DNA from: Herbaspirillum sp.
Lineage (GTDB): Bacteria > Pseudomonadota > Gammaproteobacteria > Burkholderiales > Burkholderiaceae_D
Assembly (NCBI RefSeq): GCF_017744395.1
Contig: NZ_JAGIBI010000001.1
Location: 682,001-746,000 of the forward strand
Length of the DNA stretch: 64,000 bases
Direction of reading: 5' to 3'
Position 1 is the first letter of the stretch. The number at the start of each line of letters is the position of its first letter. Made by a program: the position numbers and the translations under genes. The notes below the pieces were generated by a model. That model did not search any database. It had not been told where the DNA came from and saw only the letters and a program-made list of their open reading frames with translations. Below, piece by piece: positions 47,743 through 58,864 of the stretch.

Positions 47743-48045
47743 ATGTCTATCTCTGCAAGCGATGTGATCCCCCTGTCCCAAGCCCGGGCCAATCTGTCCG
47801 AACTAGCCGACCAGGTGAAGGCCGGCGCCGAAAAAATTGTCACAAAGAACGGAGAAAGCTACGTTGCCATCATCGATGCACAACGGCTTGATTACTATCA
47901 TCAGTTGGAGCGGGAGCACATTCACCTGCTGTTGATTGCCGATGCCGGCAAAGGCTTGGCAGACGTAGCGGCAGGACAGGTCAAGGATGCCCGCAGCGCG
48001 CTCTCCGCCATCAGGCAACGCCGTACCGGCAACACCTCCAGATAA
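47743..48045 (+). CDS. Phd/YefM-type antitoxin
   Basis: Antitoxin of 100 residues. The N-terminal Phd/YefM domain (VIPLSQARANLSELADQVKAGAEKIVTKNGESYVAII) binds DNA, and the charged C-terminal half should wrap the toxin. The start has GGAG seven bases upstream. It is followed 16 bases later by a RelE/ParE-type toxin gene, giving a standard type II pair. It marks the left edge of the accessory region between the OsmC-YcaO gene and guaA. Confidence 0.86.
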   Translation: MSISASDVIPLSQARANLSELADQVKAGAEKIVTKNGESYVAIIDAQRLDYYHQLEREHIHLLLIADAGKGLADVAAGQVKDARSALSAIRQRRTGNTSR

Positions 48046-48061
48046 CGGGCCGATTCATACC

Positions 48062-48448
48062 GTGACAGTCCGACACACCGTCAAGCTCACCGCCAGTTTC
48101 GAACGCAATCTCGATGAAATCGAGGCGTTCCTCCGAGAAGCCGAAGCACCACAAGCCTTCGATGCATTATTGGACGCATTGTCCGATATCGTCATTCCCA
48201 ATCTGGAACGTTTTCCCGCAATGGGTTCATCCTTCCTGGAACGTCCCATCCGCTCAGTGGAAACAAGCAACGCTATTGCACGCCTGACTGCACAGTTGAA
48301 CGCCATTACCGAAGGCGGCGCACTGTACGAGTACGTGATGACGGACTACCTGCTGCTGTATGCGCAGATCAAAGACACGATATATCTGCTCTCGATTCGT
48401 CATCATCGGCAGCTTTCGTTCAACTTGCCCGGGCACTGGCCAACCTAA
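48062..48448 (+). CDS. RelE/ParE-family toxin
   Basis: Toxin of 128 residues with the RelE/ParE fold pattern: SFERNLDEIEAFLREA near the N-terminus, PNLERFPAMGSSFLERPIRS in the middle and YVMTDYLLLYAQIKDTIYLLSIRHHRQL at the C-terminus. It would cleave mRNA on the ribosome or poison gyrase; which one cannot be told. The start is taken as GTG 48062; a GTG two codons later is also possible. Ribosome site is weak, as expected for a downstream toxin. Upstream in-frame codons lie inside the antitoxin gene. Confidence 0.82.
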   Translation: MTVRHTVKLTASFERNLDEIEAFLREAEAPQAFDALLDALSDIVIPNLERFPAMGSSFLERPIRSVETSNAIARLTAQLNAITEGGALYEYVMTDYLLLYAQIKDTIYLLSIRHHRQLSFNLPGHWPT

Positions 48449-48538
48449 GAGTGGCACGTGACTAGTGTTCCTCAACGCCACACGACAGTCCACTCTACAC
48501 CGCTACGCAGAGCAATAAAAAATGAAAGGGAGAGTTAA

Positions 48539-51500
48539 TTGCAAGAAAAACGACAAGGCTTGCCACAGGCCAGCCACCATCAGATTCTCAGTTTTTGGCA
48601 CAAGATCGAATTTTTCATTCCCTACGACCTTCAGCGTCAGATCCTGGAGGCTAAGGACGCAGACTGGAGTGTCAGGCTATTCTCGAAGGACCAGTTGGCA
48701 CGGCTGTCGACACAGATTCTGTGGTCCGCGCCTGTGCCAGAGGGGCGTAGGCTCAGCGGATTCGATGTATACCTCGGCGTTTTTGACAAGGCCGAACTCG
48801 CTGATGTCACGCGTCGCGTCGTCGCCGAAGCCCTGAGCGATTTGGAAGCTTATGAACAGGACGAGCGTGGCGAGCTGGAAGGACTCACCTGCTGTGCCAG
48901 CCTCAAGATGCGTGCCGACGGAACACCGCTGCTTGACGACCTGTCGGTTTCGACGGTCCCGTGGGCTCTGGGTAGGATCGTGCACCAGGGCCTCGGTGGC
49001 CTGGACTTCGAGGTCTTCCAACAGGACCTGGAATCGCTCAAGCGTAATGTGAAAACCTTCCGCGCTTCCGTGGGAGCGACAGCGCCTGCCCAGGACAGGG
49101 ATACGGCGCCATGCAGTCCCGCGGACCTACTTCGGTTGATGGAGGTCCTGGCGGCCTGGTCCGGTCATGACATCGCGAGCCGTAATACCTCAGACCCAAT
49201 CTTGGTAATCAGGGCGAAAAGCGTCGAAGACAAGCCGAAACCGGAAGACGGGGCTGCAACGGGCCAGCCAGTTGCGGCCGCGATCGGCTCGGAGGAAGAC
49301 AACGACGAGGACGAGCCGGCGGGCGAGACCGAAATCAGCATCCTCAACAGTTTCTTCGCCGGGGACATTGCCTCTGCCATCAGAGCACTTGCGGACGGCA
49401 CCGCCAGCGTGCCACTGCAAGCCTATCTGACGCCGCTGCTGCAAGCCAAGCGAGTAGATCTGTACGAGCCACAGGGACAGCGCCTCATCTCGGAGCAATT
49501 GCGACCAAAGCACCTCAACAGCGGCCACTGGCCAGGCAACCCGGCTCACGCAATGAGCCTCATGCAGCAGCTCGCGATCAATAGCATCTTTAAACAACTG
49601 CAAGGCCCCGGCATTTTCTCGGTCAACGGCCCCCCTGGAACCGGCAAGACCACGCTGCTTCGCGAGGTCTTCGCTGAGAACATTGTCCGGCGCGCCCGGG
49701 CGTTATCGCGCTACGTAACTTCCGGGGAGGCCTTCGTCAGTCAACGGAGCGTGAACTTCGATGGAGAGAAGCCCTGCAACATCTCCGTACTGAAAGACGA
49801 GCTGGTCGGCTTCGAGATGGTGGTGGCCTCGTCGAACAACGCCGCAGTGGAGAATATCTCGCGCGACCTGCCTAAGAACAAGTCGCTCGGCCAGCCGGCC
49901 AAGTCCGGCGAGAAGGGATGGCGCAGCGCTGAGGGCGATGCGAACTTCAGCTACCTGCAACCGGTGGCGCGCAACCTGCTCGAACGAAACAGCAAGGGTA
50001 CGTATGACCACCCAAAGTCGGACGAAGATGCCTGGGGGCTGATCAGTTGCGCACTCGGCAACAAACGCAATCGAGATACGTTCGTTCGCAGCATCAGCTC
50101 TGCTGGCCCTAAACGTGGAGACACGCCGCCCAAGGGCTTCGATCCGATTCGTCACCAGTCTCTCTGGCATTGGCGGACCAAGTACGCGGGAATCACCTTC
50201 GCGGAAGCCAAACGGTTGTTCATAGAGGCTGATGCTGCAGTGAGCCAGTCGCTAGCCCAACTCGACCGCTTCGCCGCGCTCTCTCTCGAACTTGAAGGCT
50301 TGACAGCCGAGGCGTTCTGCGATGCCGCTGCTCAAGATCTCCAGGCAGCCAACAGCGCCCATGCAGCGGCCGATTCGTTGTTCACCCAGCACGACGACGA
50401 GTGGGGGCTGTGCAAGCGCCAGATCGAGTTGCTCAAGACCGAAAAGGCGCTGATCGAGGAGCGTCGGCCAGGTTGGTGGGCCCGCCTCACCAATCGCCAG
50501 CTCATGCGCGAGCACACTGCGGAGTTGGCCGAGAACAGCAGCAAGCAGGCAACCTGGATCCGTCGACAGTACGAGGCCGAGCCGTTGCGCGAGTCGGCCC
50601 GGCAACAGGTCAGCCGCACGATCGCTGCCATCACCAAGGCGGAGACCGCATTGAAGACGAGGAAGCAAGAATGGGCCAGCAAGGTCAAGCAGATGCAGGA
50701 CCTAAGGCGGGAGTTCCCTCAGGCTGCTCATCCCACGCGCTTGGCCGAGCTTGATGACGAAGACTGGCAGATCAAGGGCTTGTGGCACAGCGACCTTGTC
50801 AACGGGAAGCGCTCAGATCTCTTTGTTGCAGCGTTGAGGCTGCACGAGGCCTGGCTCTCGGAGGTCTTGCAGAATGGAGCTGGTTTCGGACCTAACGTTG
50901 TGGCACTTTGCCACCTACTGGATGGCAAGCGGCTACAGGATCCAAAGGACGCGCTCGTGATCTGGCGCAGCCTGTTCATGATCGTGCCTGTGGTTTCCAG
51001 TACCTTCGCCTCCTTCGCGCGCCAATTCCGATATCTCGGCCCGAACTCCATTGGCTGGCTGTTCATCGACGAAGCAGGCCAAGCAGTGCCGCAAGCGGCG
51101 GTCGGCGCGCTGTTGCGCGCCCAGCGGGCGGTGGTCGTCGGCGATCCGCTGCAGATCGAGCCGGTCTTCACAGTTCCCATCAAACTGCTCGAAGCACTCG
51201 CGAAGACAAGCTCTCTGCCTAAGGACATGGAGGTTTCGCCCGATAAGACTTCCGTCCAGGTCCTTGCCGATGAGGCCAACCGCCTCGGGGTACGGGTGGG
51301 ATCTGGCGGCAAGAGCTTGTGGATCGGCAGTCCGCTGCGCGTGCATCGCCGCTGCGTCGACCCCATGTTCTCAATCGCTAACGAGATCGCCTACGAGGGG
51401 AAGATGATCTTCTTCGCCCCAAAGGATCCAGCGAAATGGCTGCCGCCATCGGACAGCCTGGATATTGGCTCCAGTGCATGGGTACAGGCACCTGGTTCCA

Positions 51501-52009
51501 CGAGCGACAAGCAGGTCGTACCCAACCAAATCGAACTCGTCCAACAGGCGCTGTTAGCGCTGTACAGGCGCACTGGCACGCTGCCGCCCGTCTACATCAT
51601 CTCGCCGTTCAAGCGCGTCAAGATGGCATTGTCCGAGCATCTGGGCCAGCGTGAAGCCTGGGCCTCGGCCGCAGGCCACGGCCCGCAAGCTCCCAAGATC
51701 ACAGAATTACGCAACTGGTGCAAAGAGCGGATCGGTACTGTACACACCTTTCAGGGCAAGGAAGAAAGCATTGTCTGGCTGGTTCTGGGTTGTGACCAAC
51801 GGACGGCGGGGGCGGCCCGTTGGGCGTCAGACAAGCCCAACCTCCTCAACGTCGCAGTCACACGCGCTAAGCACCGCTGCTTCCTTATCGGCGATCAGGA
51901 CCTGTGGAGTGGCTTGCGGCACTTCACAGCAGCACACGCTGGCCGTATGCCTCGGATCACTCCGGAGCAATTCGTCAGGCAAATGACACTGCCCAGTCAC
52001 GACGACTGA
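48539..52009 (+). CDS. Large UPF1-like superfamily 1 helicase, possible defence protein
   Basis: Protein of 1156 residues with a TTG start at 48539, supported by GGGAGA at 48528-48533. Motor motifs are Walker A GPPGTGKTT (364-372), Walker B FIDEA (842-846), motif III VVGDPLQIEP (about 867-876) and C-terminal VHTFQGKEES (about 1068) and NVAVTRAKHRCFLIGD (about 1105). This is the AAA_11/AAA_12 layout of UPF1/DNA2-like helicases. About 470 residues separate Walker A and B, with a charged, probably coiled-coil stretch around 560-740. The N-terminal 350 residues match nothing I recognise, and no nuclease domain is visible. Similar helicases occur in antiphage islands. Base use looks less GC-biased than in its neighbours. 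Confidence 0.8.
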   Translation: MQEKRQGLPQASHHQILSFWHKIEFFIPYDLQRQILEAKDADWSVRLFSKDQLARLSTQILWSAPVPEGRRLSGFDVYLGVFDKAELADVTRRVVAEALSDLEAYEQDERGELEGLTCCASLKMRADGTPLLDDLSVSTVPWALGRIVHQGLGGLDFEVFQQDLESLKRNVKTFRASVGATAPAQDRDTAPCSPADLLRLMEVLAAWSGHDIASRNTSDPILVIRAKSVEDKPKPEDGAATGQPVAAAIGSEEDNDEDEPAGETEISILNSFFAGDIASAIRALADGTASVPLQAYLTPLLQAKRVDLYEPQGQRLISEQLRPKHLNSGHWPGNPAHAMSLMQQLAINSIFKQLQGPGIFSVNGPPGTGKTTLLREVFAENIVRRARALSRYVTSGEAFVSQRSVNFDGEKPCNISVLKDELVGFEMVVASSNNAAVENISRDLPKNKSLGQPAKSGEKGWRSAEGDANFSYLQPVARNLLERNSKGTYDHPKSDEDAWGLISCALGNKRNRDTFVRSISSAGPKRGDTPPKGFDPIRHQSLWHWRTKYAGITFAEAKRLFIEADAAVSQSLAQLDRFAALSLELEGLTAEAFCDAAAQDLQAANSAHAAADSLFTQHDDEWGLCKRQIELLKTEKALIEERRPGWWARLTNRQLMREHTAELAENSSKQATWIRRQYEAEPLRESARQQVSRTIAAITKAETALKTRKQEWASKVKQMQDLRREFPQAAHPTRLAELDDEDWQIKGLWHSDLVNGKRSDLFVAALRLHEAWLSEVLQNGAGFGPNVVALCHLLDGKRLQDPKDALVIWRSLFMIVPVVSSTFASFARQFRYLGPNSIGWLFIDEAGQAVPQAAVGALLRAQRAVVVGDPLQIEPVFTVPIKLLEALAKTSSLPKDMEVSPDKTSVQVLADEANRLGVRVGSGGKSLWIGSPLRVHRRCVDPMFSIANEIAYEGKMIFFAPKDPAKWLPPSDSLDIGSSAWVQAPGSTSDKQVVPNQIELVQQALLALYRRTGTLPPVYIISPFKRVKMALSEHLGQREAWASAAGHGPQAPKITELRNWCKERIGTVHTFQGKEESIVWLVLGCDQRTAGAARWASDKPNLLNVAVTRAKHRCFLIGDQDLWSGLRHFTAAHAGRMPRITPEQFVRQMTLPSHDD

Positions 52010-52036
52010 AGCGGGTGGTTGCATTCCGATCCCTTT

Positions 52037-52255
52037 GCCTAGGGCCTGTTAACATTTAATTTGCGAGATGCGTTGCCCCCAGAAGGCGTGATGGCAAGGC
52101 GCGCGGTAGGGCTGGTGGTGGTTCCACCAGTCCCACCGGGAAACGCAGCCAGCGCGCCTTCTGAGGGCAACCCTCCGAGAACGGCCATCAGGCGTCGCCT
52201 GCTGTTGTTGCCGCTCCTTGCCGTAGCACCACTACGCCGCGTCGCCACGCCTAGG
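52037..52255. repeat. Structured element bounded by TGCCTAGG inverted repeats
   Basis: The 219-base stretch between the helicase stop and the guaA terminator starts with TGCCTAGG (52037-52044) and ends with its complement CCTAGGCA (52248-52255). Inside, 52072-52095 and 52148-52171 are imperfect inverted copies (21 of 24 bases) around a smaller hairpin (CTGGTGG/CCACCAG at 52112-52118 and 52124-52130). Another small palindrome, CAGGCG-A-CGCCTG, lies near 52190-52202. It looks like a mobile or dispersed structured repeat. A 69-codon frame runs through it on the reverse strand. Confidence 0.6.
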
Positions 52256-52280
52256 CAGACAACGCCTGATATAAAAAGAC

Positions 52281-52306
52281 AAAAAAGCCCGCAAAATCGC
52301 GGGCTT
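52281..52306 (-). terminator. Rho-independent terminator of guaA
   Basis: AAGCCCGC (reverse strand 52306-52299) pairs with GCGGGCTT (52292-52285) around a six-base loop, and the strand continues in TTTTTTGTCTTTTT. It lies 48 bases after the guaA stop. Confidence 0.93.
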
Positions 52307-52353
52307 AGCTGTTATTTAATGCCTGAAGATACCAGCCACTGCCAGACGTGGAA

Positions 52354-53946
<1,593 letters not shown>

Positions 53947-54010
53947 GGCTTTGAGGGATGGCTGCGATAATCTGCGTTAGTGAATGGGTACGGCTGCTGC
54001 AAAAATTCAA

Positions 54011-54051
54011 CAGCCCGGCAGTCCGGCATCTTGCCGCGGACTGTCGGGCTG
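54011..54051 (-). terminator. Hairpin between guaB and guaA
   Basis: A 15-bp stem with one wobble (54011-54025 with 54037-54051) is followed on the reverse strand by TTGAATTTTT. It may partly terminate transcription or stabilise guaB mRNA, setting the guaB to guaA ratio. Confidence 0.65.
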
Positions 54052-54066
54052 TGGCCGCATCTTGAA

Positions 54067-55571
<1,505 letters not shown>

Positions 55572-55677
55572 AAAAGCTTAGCGTGCGTCGCGCTGCAGTT
55601 GAGTTTTAGCGTCCGGCCTGTGGCAAACAGGCCCGATCCGTTGAAATTCAGGCAAGCATGGCCGGCAGCGCCAAGCG

Positions 55678-55980
55678 TCAGCGCGAGGCCTTTTCCTTAT
55701 GCGCCACGCGGCGGCGGCGCGAATCCTTGGGGTCGGCGATCAGCGGGCGGTAGATCTCGATGCGGTCCCGCGCGCGCAGCGGCGTATCCAGCTCCTTCAC
55801 CTTGCCGTAGATGCCGACGCGGCATGCCGTCAGGTCGATCGCCGGATGTTCGCGCAGCAGGCCGCTGCCCATGATGGCTTGCTGGATCGTGCAGCCCTCC
55901 TGCACCTCGATGTCCTTCAAGACCTGCAGGCCGGGCGCCGCATAGCAGATCTGCACTTGCAAACGGGCCGGTTCAGCCAT
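55678..55980 (-). CDS. rnfH: RnfH-family ubiquitin-like protein
   Basis: Small protein of 100 residues with a beta-grasp, ubiquitin-like fold (UPF0125). It reads VQICYAAPGLQVLKDIEVQEGCTIQQAIMGSGLL, then VGIYGKVKELDTPLRARDRIEIYRPLIADPKDSRRRR, the family's conserved C-terminal block. Its start overlaps the end of ratA by eight bases, the usual ratA-rnfH order. The molecular role is not settled; the name comes from association with Rnf clusters, absent here. Confidence 0.88.
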   Translation of the reverse strand: MAEPARLQVQICYAAPGLQVLKDIEVQEGCTIQQAIMGSGLLREHPAIDLTACRVGIYGKVKELDTPLRARDRIEIYRPLIADPKDSRRRRVAHKEKASR

Positions 55981-56404
55981 ATATCTGCTCGGCGCGCTTG
56001 CAGAAGGAATCGACGAAGCTGTTGGCGATCATGCTGAACACCGGGCCGATGACGCCTTCGAGGATGCGGCTGGAGAATTCGTACTCCATGTCGAACTCGA
56101 TCTTGCAGGCGTCTTCGCGCAGCGGCTTGAAATGCCAGCGCCCTTCGAAATGCTTGAACGGCCCTTCCACCAGGCGCATGGTCATGCTGGTGGGACGGAC
56201 ATTGGTATTCTGGGTGCTGAATGCCTGTTTCAGGCCGTGGTAATTGATCTTCAACTGGGCCGTCAGGCTGTGTTCGCCGCGCTCGGCCACTTCGACGCCC
56301 CCGCACCAGGGCAGGAATTCCGGGTAATCCTCGACCCGGTCCACCAGGTTGAACATCTGCTCCGCGCTATAGTTGATCAAGACGGTTTTGTGTACGACTG
56401 CCAT
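55973..56404 (-). CDS. ratA: RatA-family START-like protein (Coq10 type)
   Basis: Protein of 143 residues with the polyketide-cyclase/START fold (VHKTVLINYSAEQMFNLVDRVEDYPEFLPWCGG ... FSMIANSFVDSFCKRAEQIYG). Homologues are called RatA in E. coli, reported to block ribosome subunit joining, and Coq10 in mitochondria, a ubiquinone-binding protein. Given the fold and context, a role in ubiquinone handling is at least as likely as toxicity. It overlaps rnfH and is divergent from smpB with 66 AT-rich bases between, a widely conserved arrangement. Confidence 0.9.
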   Translation of the reverse strand: MAVVHKTVLINYSAEQMFNLVDRVEDYPEFLPWCGGVEVAERGEHSLTAQLKINYHGLKQAFSTQNTNVRPTSMTMRLVEGPFKHFEGRWHFKPLREDACKIEFDMEYEFSSRILEGVIGPVFSMIANSFVDSFCKRAEQIYG

Positions 56405-56470
56405 CGAGGGTGGTCCGTTTGATAAAATCGCAAAGTAATAATTTTAACCGACGGGACCCATTTTTCTTAG

Positions 56471-56920
56471 ATGAGCATAGTTGACAACAAAAAAGCCTTT
56501 TTCGATTACTTCATCGAGGAGCGGTTCGAGGCGGGCATCGTCTTGCAGGGTTGGGAAGTCAAATCGATACGCGCCGGCCGCGTGCAACTGAAAGAAGCCT
56601 ATGTGATCGTGCGCAATGGCGAGGTATTCCTGTTCGGCGCGCACATCAGCGCCCTGACCAGCACTTCCACCCATGTCCACCCGGAAACCACGCGCACCCG
56701 CAAGCTGCTGCTCAACGCCGCCGAGATCAACAAGCTGATCGGCAAGGTCGAGCGCTCCGGCTATACGCTGGTGCCGCTGAACCTGCATTACAGCAAGGGA
56801 CGCGTCAAATGCGACATCGGCCTGGCCAAGGGCAAGAAACAGCATGACAAGCGCGAGACCGAAAAGCAGCGCGACAGCCAGCGTGAAATCCAGTCTGCCA
56901 TGAAACAGCACCGGCGCTGA
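56471..56920 (+). CDS. smpB: SsrA-binding protein SmpB
   Basis: RNA-binding partner of tmRNA in trans-translation, which rescues stalled ribosomes. The 149-residue product has [48 protein letters not shown] and the C-terminal basic tail ([20 protein letters not shown]) that enters the mRNA channel. Length is normal. The ssrA gene is not in the window. The divergent position to ratA is the conserved one. Confidence 0.96.
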   Translation: MSIVDNKKAFFDYFIEERFEAGIVLQGWEVKSIRAGRVQLKEAYVIVRNGEVFLFGAHISALTSTSTHVHPETTRTRKLLLNAAEINKLIGKVERSGYTLVPLNLHYSKGRVKCDIGLAKGKKQHDKRETEKQRDSQREIQSAMKQHRR

Positions 56921-56945
56921 CCCCACCTCCCGCAGGAAACACGAT

Positions 56946-56966
56946 GGCTGCCTTGCGCAGCCGTTT
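56946..56966 (+). terminator. Short terminator-like hairpin after smpB
   Basis: GGCTGC (56946-56951) pairs with GCAGCC (56957-56962) around a five-base loop and is followed by GTTTTC. The stem is short, so the call is tentative; it would lie between convergent genes. Confidence 0.4.
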
Positions 56967-58520
56967 TCATTTGCCCAGCGTGCGTATGAACGCCGCGACC
57001 TCTTCCACCACGCTTTCCCAATTGCCGCGCTGCCGCTGGCGAAACAGGCGCATGCGCGGGTACCATGCGCTGCGTTCCGGCTGCTGCCCCCAGCGCCACT
57101 CCCCCTCCAGCCGCAGCATCAGCGCCACCGGCATATCCAGCGCGCCGGCCAGGTGGGCCACCGCGCTGTCGATGCAGATCACCAGATCGAGATTGCCCAT
57201 CAGCGCCGCCGTATCGTCCCAATCGTTCAAGGCGAAGCGTTGCAGGTTTGGCTGCGCATCGGCGCATGGCCGGTCGGCCGGCGGCACGGCCTGCTGCAGG
57301 CTGATGAAATCGGCATCGACATCGAACAACGGCTTGAGCTGTGCCAGGGCCAGGTCGCGCGTATGGTTGATGGCGCCGTATTGCCGCCCGGCCCAGGTAA
57401 TGCCGATGCGGGCGCGACGCCGCTCGCCCAGCCGCGCCGCCCAGTCCGCCACCCGTGCCGGCGCCGGGACCAGATACGGCGGCCGCGGGCTTTGCCCCGG
57501 GTCCGGCCGGCCCAGCAGCAATGGCAGGCTGAGCAAAGGCGCATGCAGGTCGTGGGGCGGCAAGGCCTTGTCGTTGCCGATGAAGCCGCACATCGGGAAT
57601 GAGCGCTGCAGCAGCGGCAGCAAGCCGGGCGGCGCGCAGACGATGGTGCGCCCCGCCCGGCCCGCCGCATCCGGGATATAGCGCGCGAACTGCAGCGAAT
57701 CGCCCAGCCCCTGCTCGGCCCACAGCAGCAGCGTTTTTCCGGCGAGCGCCATCCCCGGCTGCCATTGCGGACTGGCGCTGTGCACGTCGGCGCGGCGGAT
57801 CTGCGCGATCGCGCGCCTTGCCTCATGCTCGCGCCAGCCCTCCTCGTAGTGTCCCGCCATGAGCAGCAAATGGCTGCGCGCCACGCGGGCCTCGGCGAAA
57901 GCGGGATGCAGGGAGAGCGCCTGCTCATAGCAGGTCTGCGCTTCGCCAAAACGCCCCATCTGGCGCAATACATTGCCGCGGTTGAACTGGAGCAGCGCCA
58001 TGTCGCCGGATGCCTGTCCGTAACAGGCCAGCGCTTCTTCGTGCCGGTTCAGCCGCAGCAGGATATCGGCGCGCAAGTTGAGCAGGGAAAAATCATCCGG
58101 CATGGCTGCCATCGCTGGCGCCAGCGCCTCAAGCGCATGCTCGTGCAGCCCGAGCTTGAACAGCGCATGCGCCTTGGCGGCGCTGATCTCGGAAACCGCC
58201 GCCGTCAGCGGTCCGGCCAGCGCACGGTCGCATTTCTCGACCAGTGCGTATAGCGCCTGCGTACGTGCAGTAGCGGCATCTGCCAGCGTGGGGCTAAGCG
58301 CCAGGCATTCCTCGTAACTGGCGACTGCGGCCTGAAAATCCCCGGCCTGTTCCTGCAGGCGCCCGCGCTGCATCAGCAGCGGGAAGAATTCCGGCTCGAG
58401 GGCCAGGCCCGCCGCCACCTTTTCCAAGGCCGGCCCGTGCCTGCCGGCGCCGCCCAATGCGATGGCTTCGCACATCAGGGACATCAATTGCCCAAGCCTG
58501 GCCTCATCCAAAATATTCAT
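56967..58520 (-). CDS. TPR protein with C-terminal glycosyltransferase-like domain
   Basis: Cytosolic protein of 517 residues. The first 235 or so residues are a run of tetratricopeptide repeats (for example GDMALLQFNRGNVLRQMGRFGEAQTCYEQALSLHPAF). The C-terminal half (LLLWAEQGLGDSLQFARYIP, GITWAGRQYGAINHTRDL, NLDLVICIDSAVAHLAGALDMPVALML) resembles the GT9/GT41-like glycosyltransferase fold found in many TPR proteins of unknown target. The DSAVAHLAGA segment is the usual nucleotide-binding end of such domains. It is a single gene convergent with smpB. Target and sugar are unknown. Confidence 0.82.
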   Translation of the reverse strand: MNILDEARLGQLMSLMCEAIALGGAGRHGPALEKVAAGLALEPEFFPLLMQRGRLQEQAGDFQAAVASYEECLALSPTLADAATARTQALYALVEKCDRALAGPLTAAVSEISAAKAHALFKLGLHEHALEALAPAMAAMPDDFSLLNLRADILLRLNRHEEALACYGQASGDMALLQFNRGNVLRQMGRFGEAQTCYEQALSLHPAFAEARVARSHLLLMAGHYEEGWREHEARRAIAQIRRADVHSASPQWQPGMALAGKTLLLWAEQGLGDSLQFARYIPDAAGRAGRTIVCAPPGLLPLLQRSFPMCGFIGNDKALPPHDLHAPLLSLPLLLGRPDPGQSPRPPYLVPAPARVADWAARLGERRRARIGITWAGRQYGAINHTRDLALAQLKPLFDVDADFISLQQAVPPADRPCADAQPNLQRFALNDWDDTAALMGNLDLVICIDSAVAHLAGALDMPVALMLRLEGEWRWGQQPERSAWYPRMRLFRQRQRGNWESVVEEVAAFIRTLGK

Positions 58521-58864
58521 GCGGTGAGCTTAGCACGCCGGCGGCCGATGCCGGATGCGCGATCCGCTCCGCTGCCGCATCACTGGCCCCGGCAAATCGG
58601 AGTAAAGTTTTACCGGTCGCGACCGGGTTGCCGGGGCTGCGGCCAAGGCAATTTCCGCCACCGGAAATCTTGCGGCACTGAAACAAAGAAGACGAGCATG
58701 GCCGGCCTGGAATGTTCGCGCCGCCAGGGTAAATGAATGTAAAGATGCAATTGTAAAGACGCTCTGAAACACATCTGCAAAACCTTTTACGGCATATTAG
58801 CGGCTGCCGACGCCCCGCGTTTTCAATGCGGGGCAATTCAAGAATGCAAGAATGGAACGCAGCA
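58521..58864 (+). promoter_or_regulatory. Leader of the CpxR-like gene with GTAAA boxes
   Basis: This 344-base gap contains GTAAA-TGAAT-GTAAA at 58729-58743, exactly the spacing of the E. coli CpxR site, and a third GTAAA at 58753-58757. Another GTAAA dyad lies at 58602-58613 (GTAAA-GT-TTTAC). A weak -10 (CATATT at 58793-58798) would put the double box about 62-76 bases upstream of transcription. A 7-bp hairpin (58812-58818 with 58828-58834) lies in the leader. Confidence 0.6.

Noticed and set aside
47600..52353. Classical guaA genomic island with duplicated attachment site
   Set aside because: No second copy of the guaA 3' end and no integrase gene were found on the far side of the helicase patch.
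55973..56404. RatA as a genuine toxin of a toxin-antitoxin pair with RnfH
   Set aside because: The START/Coq10-like fold and near-universal ratA-rnfH-smpB synteny indicate a housekeeping role. The toxin label is historical.
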